From Proteobacteria bacterium DTSAM18 (lineage in GTDB: Bacteria; Myxococcota_A; UBA796; GCA-2862545), in NCBI GenBank assembly GCA_028767165.1, contig JARACJ010000007.1, positions 1 to 64,000 on the forward strand: a stretch of 64,000 bases of DNA. The letters are read 5' to 3'. Of this stretch, positions 29,807 to 39,550 are shown in pieces; the stretch's first letter is position 1; every line of letters begins with the position of its first letter. The notes beneath the pieces were generated by a model, which made no database searches, was not told the origin of the DNA, and saw only the letters and a program-made list of their open reading frames with translations. The translations under genes and the position numbers were made by a program.

Positions 29807-31379
29807 GGCCGCGCCGGCCTCGTCCGCCCGTGTCGCGTCCCCTGGGACCCCTCGTGCCGCCCTGGGCGCCGCGAGGCTCCATGAGCTGCTGCACGATGCG
29901 CTCGGGCGCACCGAGCTTGCGCAGGGCCAGCACCAGATCACCGTGGAGCGGTGCCCAGGTGCCCTTGGAGCGGGTGTTGTGGATGAAGGGCCGAAGCAGG
30001 CCGGCCTTCTCCTGGAAGAAGCGCTGGGTGGGGCCGGGGCTGCCCGCGACCGGGTGGCCCAGGCGGCCGAGGGCCTTGATGGCGTGCAGCGGCGGCGCCC
30101 GCAGGTTCGACAGCTTCACGAGCGTGTGGGTGGCCACCGTGCCGATGTAGGTGACGTCGGCCTCACGGAGCTGCAGGCGGGGGTTGACCCGGCCCACCGC
30201 GAGCACGACCAGCTCCTCCACCCGATCGACGACGCCGGACGGCTTGCCCGTCCAGGGGCCCGCCGCCTTGCCGCCCGCGCCCTTCCAGGTGCGCAGGGGG
30301 GCCGCCTTCTCGAGGTGCACGACCGTCTCGACCTCGGGGGTCTGCGGGAACAGGTCGATGGGCGTGATGGCGGTGGCGCGCATGCCGTTCGCCGCCAGGA
30401 TGTCGAGATCCCGGGCGAGGGTCTCGGGCCCGCAGGACACGTAGACCAGGCGGTTGGCGAGGCGTGCCACCTGGCGCAGGGTCTTCGGGTCGGCGCCGCG
30501 GCGCGCGGGGTTGAGGATGGCCACGTCGACGGCGTCCTCGAAGGTGAGGTCCTCGACCTTGGAGGTGATCACCTGGACGTGGTCGGGCGCCATGGCACGG
30601 GCCGCCTCGGCTGCCTGGGGCACCTCCTCGACGGCGATGACCTTGCGGACCTGGGGGGCGAGCATCAGGCCGTAGGAGCCGACGCCGGCGTACAGGTCCA
30701 TCAGGGTGTCGGCCTCGCCGACGTAGCCCTTCACGAGGTCGTGCAGCTGCCGGGCGTTGTCCGGGTCGGCCTGGAAGAAGGCGCCCGGGAACAGGCGGTA
30801 GCCGGTGCTGCCGATTTTCTCGGTGATCCAGGGTTCGCCGACGATGATCTTGGGCCGGCGGCCCATCACGCGCTTGCGCTCCGGATCCGCATGGGAGACG
30901 GCGATGCTGCTCAGGGCGGGCACCGCCTTGCGCAGCTCGGCGAGGGCCTGCTTGCCGCCCTGCAGCTGGCCCCGGCGGCACGCGAGCACGAGCTGCATCT
31001 TCTGCGTGTCGTCGGACAGGCGCAGGTCGACGCTGTGCACCTCGTGACGGCCTCGCAGCCACGCCTTCAGCGCATGCAGGGCCTCGTTGAGGGGATCCGC
31101 CAGCACCGGGCAGTCCGGGGTGTCGAGCACGTCGCCGGTCTGCTGGTCGTACAGGCCGATGTGGACGTCACGTCCCTGGACGTCCACCGGCAGCTTCAGG
31201 CGGTGCCGGTAGCCCTCGGTGCGCGTGGCGGGCACGACGTCTGCCACGGGGGGCAGGCGCAGGTGGGGGAACACGGACAGGGCGTCCTGAAGGCGGGCCT
31301 TCTTGCGGACGAGCTGTTCGTCGTAGGGGACCTCCGCGAGGGGACATCCGGGACAGGTCGGTCGGTAGGTACATTGCAT
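29769..31379 (-). CDS. RlmD/TrmA-family rRNA (uracil-C5) methyltransferase with extra C-terminal domain
   Basis: 536 aa. The catalytic part methylates a uracil in 23S rRNA using SAM. An iron-sulfur cluster is predicted from C3, C9, C12 and C90. SAM-binding residues lie around DLYAGVGSYGLML, and the nucleophile Cys is in VSCGPETLARDL (~316). The usual N-terminal TRAM domain is absent. Beyond the normal RlmD end (TPEVETVV) there are about 170 extra residues. Part of these (THTLVKL, LGRLGHPVAGSP, GLLRPFIHN, APLHGDL) resembles the C-terminal half of RluA-type pseudouridine synthases, without a catalytic Asp motif. The tail is Arg/Gly-rich. It overlaps the convergent regulator by 38 bases. Confidence 0.9.
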   Translation of the reverse strand: MQCTYRPTCPGCPLAEVPYDEQLVRKKARLQDALSVFPHLRLPPVADVVPATRTEGYRHRLKLPVDVQGRDVHIGLYDQQTGDVLDTPDCPVLADPLNEALHALKAWLRGRHEVHSVDLRLSDDTQKMQLVLACRRGQLQGGKQALAELRKAVPALSSIAVSHADPERKRVMGRRPKIIVGEPWITEKIGSTGYRLFPGAFFQADPDNARQLHDLVKGYVGEADTLMDLYAGVGSYGLMLAPQVRKVIAVEEVPQAAEAARAMAPDHVQVITSKVEDLTFEDAVDVAILNPARRGADPKTLRQVARLANRLVYVSCGPETLARDLDILAANGMRATAITPIDLFPQTPEVETVVHLEKAAPLRTWKGAGGKAAGPWTGKPSGVVDRVEELVVLAVGRVNPRLQLREADVTYIGTVATHTLVKLSNLRAPPLHAIKALGRLGHPVAGSPGPTQRFFQEKAGLLRPFIHNTRSKGTWAPLHGDLVLALRKLGAPERIVQQLMEPRGAQGGTRGPRGRDTGGRGRRGPSGRGPGGRRRK

Positions 31380-31451
31380 GGCGTGCCTCTAATCTCCTCG
31401 CGAGCTCCCGGCCCTCCGAAGAGGAGGTTAGCGGTTCATCAGGAGGACGGC

Positions 31452-32477
31452 ATGAAGGCTTGGGTACTGCGAAACGCGTTCGGTCTGGACAACCTCAAGG
31501 CCATGGATCCCCCGTCGGAAGTCCTGGGTACAGGCCAGATCCGGCTGAAGGTGAAGGCGGTGAGCCTGAACTACCGGGATCTGATGATGATCCGGGGTCA
31601 GTACAATCCCCGGCAACCCCTTCCCCTGGTGCCGGGCTCCGATGCCTGCTGCGAGGTGGTCGAGGTCGGCACGGGCGTCAGCCGCGTGAAGGTGGGCGAC
31701 CGGGTGATCCCCATCTTCGCCCAGAGCTGGTTGTCGGGCCGGCCTGGCCACGCCGACCGGCGCTCCACCCTCGGCGGTCCCCTCCACGGCACCTTCCGCC
31801 CCCACATGGTGGTCTCCGAGGAGGCGGTGGTGCACGCGCCCGAACACCTCACCGACGAGGACTGCGCCACGCTCCCCTGCGCGGGCGTCACGGCATGGCG
31901 GGCGCTGTTCACCGAAGGCGGCATCGGACCGGGCAGCAGGGTGCTCACCCTCGGCACCGGCGGCGTCAGCCTGTTCGCCCTCGAGCTGGCCAAGATGGCG
32001 GGTGCCCAGGTCGCCATCACCAGCAGCTCCGACGACAAGCTCACCCGGGCCCGGCAGATGGGGGCGGACTTCACCCTCAACTACATCGAGAACCCCCGCT
32101 GGGGCCGGATGGTGCAGGAGTGGGCCGGCGAGGGCGTGGATCTGGTGGTGGAGCTCGGCGGCGCCGGCACCCTGGAGCAGTCGCTCTCCGCGGTGCGGCC
32201 GGGCGGCACCGTCGCCCTGATCGGGGTGCTCGACGGCGTGAAGACCGAGCTCGCGCTCACCCGCATCTTCATGAGCGCCATCCGGGTGCAGGGCATCCTC
32301 GTGGGCAACCGCGACGACCTGCAGGCGTTGTGTGATGCCCTTACCGCCAACCCCCACGTACGCCCCGTCATCCAGCACGTGTTCGGGTGGAACGATCTGC
32401 CTCGTGCGTTCGAGACGATGGCCGAAGGGGGACACATGGGCAAGCTCGTCGTGCGGATGGACGACAACGGGGCGTGA
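31452..32477 (+). CDS. Zinc-free MDR-family NAD(P)-dependent alcohol dehydrogenase/quinone oxidoreductase
   Basis: 341 aa with AGGAGGACGGC before ATG. The N-terminal GroES-like domain has VSLNYRDLMMIRGQY in place of the zinc-ligand Cys block, so the catalytic zinc is probably absent. LPCAGVTAWRALF and the Rossmann motif VLTLGTGGVSLFALELA are typical. It is likely a cytosolic oxidoreductase of unknown substrate. Its stop overlaps the ATG of the next gene in TGATG, implying coupling. Confidence 0.92.
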   Translation: MKAWVLRNAFGLDNLKAMDPPSEVLGTGQIRLKVKAVSLNYRDLMMIRGQYNPRQPLPLVPGSDACCEVVEVGTGVSRVKVGDRVIPIFAQSWLSGRPGHADRRSTLGGPLHGTFRPHMVVSEEAVVHAPEHLTDEDCATLPCAGVTAWRALFTEGGIGPGSRVLTLGTGGVSLFALELAKMAGAQVAITSSSDDKLTRARQMGADFTLNYIENPRWGRMVQEWAGEGVDLVVELGGAGTLEQSLSAVRPGGTVALIGVLDGVKTELALTRIFMSAIRVQGILVGNRDDLQALCDALTANPHVRPVIQHVFGWNDLPRAFETMAEGGHMGKLVVRMDDNGA

Positions 32478-33001
32478 TGCAACAGGAAGTCGGCGATCGT
32501 TGGTTCATCCGGGAGCGGGATGTGGTGGGGGCGGGCGTCTCCACCACGCACCCGGGCCTCGGCGCCTTCGTGGCGCTGACGCTGGTGTCCGTGCTCGGGC
32601 CGCTTCCGGTGCTGCTGGGCCTCACGGCGCTGACCGTTCCGGTGGAGTCGATGGGACCCGTCGAGGTCCGGTTGCTCGGCGTGGCCACCCTGGTGGCCGT
32701 GCTCGCGTCGGTCGCCCTGGGCTGGGCGTTGGCCGTCACCTGGCTCGGTGTGTCGGAGATCCGGCTCGGCGCCGACGACGTCGAGATCTCCACGGGCGTG
32801 GGGCGGGTCCGCCGCCGACGCCACCTGCAGGCAGACGGCATCGACGAGGTCCGCACCCTCAAGGTGGGCCTGTGGCACGGGGTCGAGATCCGGGGGCGCC
32901 GGTGGATGGTGGTGCCCACCGGCACGCCGGAGCGGGCGCGGTTCCTCCAGCGCACGCTGGACCGCTGCCTGAGACGTCAGCGGCGGAAGACCGGCGCCTG
33001 A
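32477..33001 (+). CDS. Hypothetical membrane protein with two TM helices
   Basis: 174 aa, starting in the TGATG overlap with the dehydrogenase. Two hydrophobic segments (GAFVALTLVSVLGPLPVLLGLTAL and LLGVATLVAVLASVALGWALAV, each broken by small residues) lie at about 25-95. A soluble C-terminal part follows (IRLGADDVEISTGVGRVRRRRHLQADGI), reminiscent of small PH-like or DUF3592-type domains. No firm family. The coupling suggests co-expression with the oxidoreductase. Confidence 0.75.
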   Translation: MQQEVGDRWFIRERDVVGAGVSTTHPGLGAFVALTLVSVLGPLPVLLGLTALTVPVESMGPVEVRLLGVATLVAVLASVALGWALAVTWLGVSEIRLGADDVEISTGVGRVRRRRHLQADGIDEVRTLKVGLWHGVEIRGRRWMVVPTGTPERARFLQRTLDRCLRRQRRKTGA

Positions 33002-33008
33002 TGCACGA

Positions 33009-33038
33009 ACGCCCGCCGCGGCATGGCCGGGCGGGCGT
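33009..33038. terminator. Bidirectional terminator between convergent genes
   Basis: ACGCCCGCC (33009-33017) pairs perfectly with GGCGGGCGT (33030-33038) around a 12-nt loop that can pair further. It sits between the + strand stop at 33001 and the - strand stop at 33060. T tracts are weak on both sides. Confidence 0.6.
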
Positions 33039-33059
33039 CGTGGAGGGCAGGGGCGGGGC

Positions 33060-34079
33060 CTAGTCGCAGGCGCCGACCTCGAGGGGCTCGATCGGCGGGC
33101 CGTAGACCTGGATCGTGCCGTACTGGGCGGCGGGGGAGCCCATCCAGTCGCCACCGATGTAGTAGTAGGTGCCGTCGTGTTCCAGCGTGGCGTGGAAGCC
33201 CTCGAAGACGCTGGGGAACTCCTCGCACATCCAGCCCGAGCCCTCGTCGAAGGACGACGATCCGTTGAAGCCGGCGGTGAGCACGGTGCCTTCAGGGGTG
33301 ACGAACACGCCGTTCTGGCCCTGGGACTGGCAGACCTCGTCGTCGATGGCGACGTCGGCCCAGCCGTCGTCGGTGAGCTGGAGCAGGTAGCCGCGGGACT
33401 GACCGTCGCCGATGGCCAGGGTGTGCTCACCGTTGGAGTGCACGGTCATCAACCGACGCAGCTCCTCGCCGCCGGCATGGGGGATGTCGACGAACTGCTC
33501 GCCATCCCAGCGGGACGACCAGCCGTCGCCGACGAAGACGTCGCCGTAGACCTTGAAGCCGAGAGCGGGAAGCTCGGCCGCGAGGGACCACTCGCCGCCG
33601 GTCTTGCGCCAGATCTCGCCGCGGGAGGGGGAGCCGACCTTGCCGCCGATGGCCCAGACGTCGTCTTCACCCATGTACACGCCGAACAGGATGGCGTCGG
33701 TGTCGACGTCCTCGCGCACGAAGGTGCCGCCGTCGTTGTGCAGGATGACCCCGTTCTCGCCGACCGCGTACCAGTTGTCGGCGTCGGTGCCGTGGATCCA
33801 CCACAGGCCCTGGTCGGTGACCCCCTCCTCGACGCACAGGCCGTCGTCGGTGAGGTAGGCCAGGGAGCCCACGCCGCCGCCGAGCCGACCGCCGGCGAAG
33901 ATGATGCCGTCGTCGTGGCCGAAGCCGGACAGGTAGGCGCCGCCGGGCATCTCGTTGGCGAGCACCTGGAAGGTGGACGCGCCGGGGTTGTCCGTCTCGT
34001 TGCCGGTGGGGGTGGTGCCGTCGTCGTCGGCGTCGGTGCAGCCGACGGCCAGGACCAGCAGGGGCAGCAGGTGCTTCAT
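33060..34079 (-). CDS. Hypothetical beta-propeller-like lipoprotein
   Basis: 339 aa. Lipobox LAVGC follows MKHLLPLLVL; GGAGGAGAATCG precedes the ATG. The mature region opens with a Thr/Asp/Asn linker and continues with repeated short beta segments: WWIHGTDADNWYAVGENG, DVWAIGGKVG, GDVFVGDGWSSRWDG, GVFVTPEGTVLTAGFNG, GTYYYIGGDW. This recalls BNR/photosystem-II-assembly type propellers found in secreted myxobacterial proteins. No catalytic residues recognised. Function unknown. Confidence 0.8.
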   Translation of the reverse strand: MKHLLPLLVLAVGCTDADDDGTTPTGNETDNPGASTFQVLANEMPGGAYLSGFGHDDGIIFAGGRLGGGVGSLAYLTDDGLCVEEGVTDQGLWWIHGTDADNWYAVGENGVILHNDGGTFVREDVDTDAILFGVYMGEDDVWAIGGKVGSPSRGEIWRKTGGEWSLAAELPALGFKVYGDVFVGDGWSSRWDGEQFVDIPHAGGEELRRLMTVHSNGEHTLAIGDGQSRGYLLQLTDDGWADVAIDDEVCQSQGQNGVFVTPEGTVLTAGFNGSSSFDEGSGWMCEEFPSVFEGFHATLEHDGTYYYIGGDWMGSPAAQYGTIQVYGPPIEPLEVGACD

Positions 34080-34313
34080 CGATTCTCCTCCAGCTCGCGC
34101 TCGATGGCGCCGGGCGCCTTGCCTCGGGGACGCGTCGATGCGGGGATGCCTCGCAGACCATCGTCCTGGCAGCAGATGATGCATGGACGGGGGCCTTGGC
34201 GTCTTCATCTTTCGTTCTTTCCACGCGAGGACGTGTGGCGGGCACGTTAGCACAGCCCCTCACGGGTCGCCGGACCCCGGGCCAGATGCCAGAATCAGGC
34301 TCTCGAACGCGAG

Positions 34314-34655
34314 ATGGGAGGATTCTTGTACGATTGCGTGCAGTGCGGCGCCTGCTGCTGCAACTCCGCCGAGAACGTGGCGGAGGGCTATCCCTGGTAC
34401 GTGGAGATCGAGGATCCGAAGTCCCCGCTGCTCCGCCGCAAGGACCTGCGGCGCAAGTTCGTCACGGAGGATCCGGACGGCGTGCCCCACCTGCGCCTCG
34501 ACAAGGACGGCCGCTGCCTGGCGCTGCGCGGCGCCCTCGGAAAGCAGGTGCGGTGTGCCATCTACGCCCAGCGGGCCGCCGGGTGCCGACGCGTGCAACC
34601 GGGGGATGCCAACTGCCTGCAGGCCCGTCGTGACAAGGGCCTGCCGGTGGACTGA
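34314..34655 (+). CDS. YkgJ-family cysteine-cluster (zinc/iron-chelating) protein
   Basis: 113 aa. The CVQCGACCC motif near the N-terminus is the CxxCxxCC signature of the YkgJ/zinc-or-iron-chelating family. Further Cys (GRCLAL, VRCAIY, AGCRRV, NCLQ) complete the metal-binding set. The ATG at 34314 has a weak upstream site, whereas GGGAGG just inside the gene is well spaced for a TTG at 34326, giving MYDCVQCGACC; this may be the true start. Members are small cytosolic metal-binding proteins of unclear role. Confidence 0.88.
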   Translation: MGGFLYDCVQCGACCCNSAENVAEGYPWYVEIEDPKSPLLRRKDLRRKFVTEDPDGVPHLRLDKDGRCLALRGALGKQVRCAIYAQRAAGCRRVQPGDANCLQARRDKGLPVD

Positions 34656-34664
34656 GCTTCGTGC

Positions 34665-35231
34665 TCAGCCGAACAGACGGGACAGCAGACCCTTCTTCTT
34701 CGGCGCCTCGGTGACCTCGAAGTCCTCCGGCGCACCGAAGCGCAGCGACAGATCGCCGTCGCGGCTGGTGTCGCCCATGAGGTCGAGCACCTTCTGCAGT
34801 CCCTTGGCGTGGGCCGTGCCCGGCTGCGCGAAGTCGAGGGCCTCCTGGAGGAGCTGGACCACCGATTCCGGGGACACCTGCGACATGTGGCCGTGCTCGG
34901 CGCGGTTGACGACGGCCTGCATGGCGTGGTTGCTCGTGACCGGGAGCTGGACGTCGGCCTCGGTGACACGACCATCGGACAGGTCGACGGTGAACGCGGC
35001 GTAGGCGTGTGCGCCGTCGTCGTGGGCACGCACGAAGACCGCGCTCACAGGCTCGCCCGCCTCGTGCCAGCTCTCGGACAGCCAGCAGTCTGCCGTGGGC
35101 CACTGGCTGGCCTTCAGGGCGGAGGGCTTGCCGCCCACGGTGCGGGTGGCCCGCTTGGCCTGGGCTGCCGCCCGGGTCTTCTTCTGCTTGGCGATCTTCT
35201 TCGCGCGGCGCTGGTCGCGGCTGTTGCCCAT
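34665..35231 (-). CDS. Hypothetical protein with basic N-terminus
   Basis: 188 aa, TGGAGG before ATG. The first ~30 residues are extremely basic (RRAKKIAKQKKTRAAAQAKRATR), as in nucleic-acid-binding tails. The rest is a mixed alpha/beta domain (CWLSESWHEAGEPVSAVFVRAHDD, AYAAFTVDLSDGRVTEADV) that resembles helper proteins annotated near SEC-C type proteins, but no motif is certain. It is convergent with the YkgJ-like gene, 9 bases apart. Confidence 0.75.
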   Translation of the reverse strand: MGNSRDQRRAKKIAKQKKTRAAAQAKRATRTVGGKPSALKASQWPTADCWLSESWHEAGEPVSAVFVRAHDDGAHAYAAFTVDLSDGRVTEADVQLPVTSNHAMQAVVNRAEHGHMSQVSPESVVQLLQEALDFAQPGTAHAKGLQKVLDLMGDTSRDGDLSLRFGAPEDFEVTEAPKKKGLLSRLFG

Positions 35232-35572
35232 GGTGTCCTCCAGTGGGGAGGGGGTCTAACACAGGGGAGATGACCCGTGCCCGCGCCCGTGGACATGCCG
35301 GCGCCCCGTGCGCCCGATCCGGTCCGGGCGGGGGCTGGGGCAGGCGTCCGGGCACGGTCCTGCCCGATGTCGGTCAGCGGGATGTGGGGGGGCGACCGTG
35401 ATCCGCACCGTCCCGGGGACCTCTCGCGGCCCCGATTCCGGCGTCACCCCCCGTCAGGAATGTAAGGAGCGTGTTTGCGTCTATCGGTCGCCGAAAATGT
35501 CGTGCTAATGTGCGCCGTCGATTGGCATTCCGTGAGCCCAACTCCTCACGAACCATTTGTTGGAGGTCCTTC
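35232..35572. other. Divergent intergenic region, no gene seen
   Basis: About 340 bases between divergent starts. GC falls near 35461-35520 (TGTAAGG, TCTATCGG, GAAAATG, GCTAATG), which probably contains the promoter of the + strand gene. No -35/-10 pair with good spacing was identified. Confidence 0.45.
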
Positions 35573-36421
35573 GTGTCCAACCGCAACATCGGTGTCCCTG
35601 TCCTGGCTGGCTACCTGCTCCTCTTCTGGGGCGGCGTGGCAGGTCTTACCGCATACGCCACCAGCAACGCGGTCCCCACCGCACCCGTCATCGAATGGAA
35701 GGATGCCGAGGTCAACACCAGCTCCAAGCTGGCTGTCGTGATCGCCGAGCCCGGTGTCGACCCCGACGGCGACGAGGTCACCTACTCCTACGTCTGGAAG
35801 AAGAACGGCGAGGTCCAGGAGCACCTGACCAACAAGACCGTCGCAAACGCCGACACCCTCAAGGGCGAGAACTGGGAAGTCACCGTCATCCCCGATGATG
35901 GCTCCAGCACGGCTTCCGGCTGCTCCATGCCCTGGCGTCAGTGCGTCGACGGCTCCGTCTCCACGACCATCTCCATCTCCATCGGCAACGCCGAGCCCCG
36001 CGCTCGCGTGAGCTTCCTCGACGAGAACGGCGAGCCCTACGACGAGCACTCCGCTCGCGAGGACCTGATGGCCACCACCTCCTGCTCCGACGCCGACGTC
36101 CGCGACCAGAAGCGTCTCGAGAAGGAAGCCGCAGAGCAGGGTGGCGTCGCAGAGGCCAAGCCCGCCGAGGCCGAGGCCGCCACGGATGCCGAGGTCGAGA
36201 AGCCCGAAGAGGCCGATCCCTGCACCTACACCATCCGCTGGTACGACACCGAGGCCGTGGGCGACGCCGAGATCACCGAGGAGACCGAGTTCCTCGCCGA
36301 GGGTCCCGTGCTCGAGCGCAAGCTCCTCAAGCGTGACACCCAGGTCACCGTGTGGGTCGTGGCCAACGATGGCGAGGACGACTCCAAGCCCATCACCGAG
36401 GAGATGTACATCGTCCGCTGA
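35573..36421 (+). CDS. Membrane-anchored protein with Ig-like domains
   Basis: 282 aa from GTG 35573, which has TGGAGGTCCTTC upstream. A single N-terminal TM segment (GVPVLAGYLLLFWGGVAGLTAYA) anchors it. The outer part begins with an Ig/cadherin-like repeat, DPDGDEVTYSYVWKKNGE...VTVIPDDGS, a pattern common in secreted proteins of large-genome deltaproteobacteria. An Ala/Glu/Lys low-complexity linker follows (KPAEAEAATDAEVEKPEEAD), then a second partial beta domain ending VWVVANDGEDDS. Structural or adhesive role is plausible but not shown. Confidence 0.82.
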   Translation: MSNRNIGVPVLAGYLLLFWGGVAGLTAYATSNAVPTAPVIEWKDAEVNTSSKLAVVIAEPGVDPDGDEVTYSYVWKKNGEVQEHLTNKTVANADTLKGENWEVTVIPDDGSSTASGCSMPWRQCVDGSVSTTISISIGNAEPRARVSFLDENGEPYDEHSAREDLMATTSCSDADVRDQKRLEKEAAEQGGVAEAKPAEAEAATDAEVEKPEEADPCTYTIRWYDTEAVGDAEITEETEFLAEGPVLERKLLKRDTQVTVWVVANDGEDDSKPITEEMYIVR

Positions 36422-36442
36422 TGGATGATGGCATCACCGCAG

Positions 36443-36480
36443 AGGCCGGCGCTCCGATGGAGTGCCGGCCTTCTTCGTTC
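36443..36480 (+). terminator. Terminator after the Ig-like protein gene
   Basis: AGGCCGGC plus GCTCC pair with GGAGT plus GCCGGCCT around a 3-nt loop, then TCTTCGTTC. It starts 22 bases after the stop. Confidence 0.85.
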
Positions 36481-36530
36481 TTGTCCTGGCGGTCGTGCCT
36501 CGTGTGACGCGGACGGGCGAGCAGACGGAC

Positions 36531-37232
<702 letters not shown>

Positions 37233-37330
37233 GGCATCGTCTCCCGAAACGAAAGGGGAAGGGCGGCGCCGCTCCGCACGGGACGGGCCTGTCGCCCTGT
37301 CAGATAAGCTGTCCGCAGCGGGAGGCACCC

Positions 37331-37801
37331 ATGAGAACGGCAGACGAATGGTTCGACCTGTACGGCGAATCCCACCAGAACACCACGAACAAGATCATCC
37401 ACTGGATCTGCGTGCCCACCATCTTCTTCACCACGCTGGTGATGCTGTGCTCCATCCGCCTCGGGTTCTTCCCCGAGAGCTTCGGCATCGCCGGATCGGT
37501 GGGAGGCGTCGTGCTGGTGCTCGCGATGGTCTTCTACTTCCGCATGTCGCCCAGGCTGTTCGTGGGCATGGCGACCTTCACCTTCGCCTGCTGGCTGGCG
37601 ATGGAGCTCATGTTCGTGTTCCTGGGCGATCAGGCGTGGAAGGCCGCGCTGGCGCTGTTCGGCGTGGCCTGGGTGTTCCAGTTCATCGGACACAGGATCG
37701 AAGGCAAGAAGCCCTCGTTCCTCACCGACCTGCAGTTCCTGTTCGTGGGGCCCGCCTGGCTGATGCACTTCATCTACAAGAAGATCGGCATCTCCTACTG
37801 A
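37331..37801 (+). CDS. Mpo1-like (DUF962) membrane protein
   Basis: 156 aa with GGGAGG before ATG. The N-terminal WFDLYGESHQNTTNKIIHWICVPTI and later FQFIGHRIEGKKPS are hallmark histidine-containing blocks of the DUF962/Mpo1 family, iron-dependent dioxygenases that in yeast act on 2-hydroxy fatty acids. Four hydrophobic helices are seen. The enzymatic role in bacteria is inferred from the family. It is divergent from nth and convergent with the DUF885 gene. Confidence 0.88.
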   Translation: MRTADEWFDLYGESHQNTTNKIIHWICVPTIFFTTLVMLCSIRLGFFPESFGIAGSVGGVVLVLAMVFYFRMSPRLFVGMATFTFACWLAMELMFVFLGDQAWKAALALFGVAWVFQFIGHRIEGKKPSFLTDLQFLFVGPAWLMHFIYKKIGISY

Positions 37802-37829
37802 AGCAGCTCAGCCAGACCGGCTCCCGCCT

Positions 37830-39536
37830 TCACGCCTGGGGCAGCAGCCCCTCGCGCCGCATCACCTCGCGCATCATGCTGACGGGCATGTTGCCGTTGG
37901 TGAGGAAGGTGCGGTGGAAGGCCCGGTCGCGCTCGAGGACGTCGCCCTGCCAGTGGGCCGCGACGTCTTCCTTGAGCTTCCACACGAGGTGGTTGCCGGT
38001 GAGGTAGGACAGCGGGTAGCCCCGCTCGACGCTGTACCAGTTGAGCTCAGCCTGCACGCGGCCATCCGTGAAGCCCGTGACGGCCTTGAGCAGGGCACCG
38101 GCCGCCTCGAAGGGGTCTTCGTGGGAGACGTCCACGTCCAGGCCCACGTCGAGGAAGCGGCGCTCGCCGGTCATGAAGAACAGGTCGATGGCCACGCGGG
38201 CACCGATGCGGGCGATGTCGCGCCTGCCGCTGAAGCGGGCCTCGTCGGTGAGCTCGCCCATGTAGCCCTGGTCGAGCATGTAGTCCTCGAGCATGGTGGT
38301 CCAGCCCTCGAACATGTCGTTGGCGCCGTCGGTCATGCGGCGGATGACGCTCGGGTGGGTGGAGGCGGTGGCGAGCTGCAGGTGGTGCCCGGGAATGCCC
38401 TCGTGGATCATCATGCCGGGAATGCCAAGCTCGGTGTGCTCGTCGAGGAGCTCCTCGGACAGCGTGAGGTAGATGATCGAGGTGCGGGTGCCCTCACGGA
38501 GCGGCGGCGGGGCGGACATGGCGCCCGCCGGGATCGAGGGTTCGAGGAAGGTCGGGGTGCGGAGGATCTTCATGTCCTGGTCAGGCAGGATCGGGAAGAG
38601 GTCGCGCTGCTCGATGAAGGAGAGGATCTTCTCCCGCTCCTGCTCGTAGCGGGTGAGGACGTCCTCGAGGTGGCCCTCGCGGATGGAGACCTTGTAGCGA
38701 TCGTTCAGGAAGGCGTGGAGCTGCTCGACGGTTGTGTCGTCCGGCAGGCCGTACTTCGGCACCAGCACCTCGCGCAGGGCGAGCAGATCGGCCCGGTTGC
38801 GGGCGAGGAAGTCGCGGGCGATGGCGTGCAGCTCGTCGAGGGACAGCTCGATGCCGCGGTTGGCCACGATGGTCTGGGCGGCCTCGAGGCCGAGGTGCAG
38901 GTTGGTGCTGGTGGGCAGCTCGCCGAGCCAGGTGGCGTAGTCGGCCATGGCCTCCTCGGCGGCCTCGATGGCGGCGCTGAGACGCATCAGATCCTCGAAG
39001 TCCTGCAGCTCCGCCCACTCGCGGATGTTCGTCAGCAGGGAGGGCAGGCCTTCGACCCGCTGCACCTCGATGTCGCGCCAGCGCGCCACCGGCACGGTGA
39101 TGCGGGTGCGGTAGGCGGCGAGGTAGGCGGGCACCTGCTCGAGCCGGGCCACGATGTCGTGGAGGCGATCGTGGGCGGCGCGGGGATCGAGCACGAACAG
39201 CATGAACAGGCTGTTGCCGATGCTGGCGCCGGCCTCGGGCAGCTGCTCATGGCGGCTGCGGTCGTTGAACCGCCGGTGGTGGGCGTGCAGGCGATCCTTG
39301 AGGGCCCAGATGGCGAGCTGGCGGTCGAGGCGCTCGTCGGGGGTGAGCTCGTCGGGGGAGAGATCCTGCGCGATGGCCAGCAGGGCCTCGGCCTCCGCCG
39401 CCATGTCGTCCTCGGCCTGCAGGGTGGGATCGGGGCAGTCACCCAGGCCGTCGGGGAGGCCCAGGTTGAGCCGGTCGTCCGGGCTCAGGGTGCGAAACGC
39501 GTAGTAACGATCGACGAACTCGGTCCAGCGGCTCAA
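37830..39536 (-). CDS. DUF885-family (putative metallopeptidase-like) protein
   Basis: 568 aa. The best start is TTG 39536 (MSRWTEFVDRYYA): no ATG is nearby, and TGGAGG 5 bases upstream overlaps the end of the previous gene. The HEGIPGHHLQ motif (about residue 380) is the HExxxH-like signature of DUF885. The GMMIHEGIPGHH context and the C-terminal Arg/Tyr blocks (ERGYPLSYLTG) are typical. Relatives are thought to be zinc-dependent hydrolases. No signal peptide on this start, so cytosolic. Translation is probably coupled to the upstream M4 protease gene. Confidence 0.9.
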   Translation of the reverse strand: MSRWTEFVDRYYAFRTLSPDDRLNLGLPDGLGDCPDPTLQAEDDMAAEAEALLAIAQDLSPDELTPDERLDRQLAIWALKDRLHAHHRRFNDRSRHEQLPEAGASIGNSLFMLFVLDPRAAHDRLHDIVARLEQVPAYLAAYRTRITVPVARWRDIEVQRVEGLPSLLTNIREWAELQDFEDLMRLSAAIEAAEEAMADYATWLGELPTSTNLHLGLEAAQTIVANRGIELSLDELHAIARDFLARNRADLLALREVLVPKYGLPDDTTVEQLHAFLNDRYKVSIREGHLEDVLTRYEQEREKILSFIEQRDLFPILPDQDMKILRTPTFLEPSIPAGAMSAPPPLREGTRTSIIYLTLSEELLDEHTELGIPGMMIHEGIPGHHLQLATASTHPSVIRRMTDGANDMFEGWTTMLEDYMLDQGYMGELTDEARFSGRRDIARIGARVAIDLFFMTGERRFLDVGLDVDVSHEDPFEAAGALLKAVTGFTDGRVQAELNWYSVERGYPLSYLTGNHLVWKLKEDVAAHWQGDVLERDRAFHRTFLTNGNMPVSMMREVMRREGLLPQA

Positions 39537-39550
39537 CGGGGCCTCCAGGG

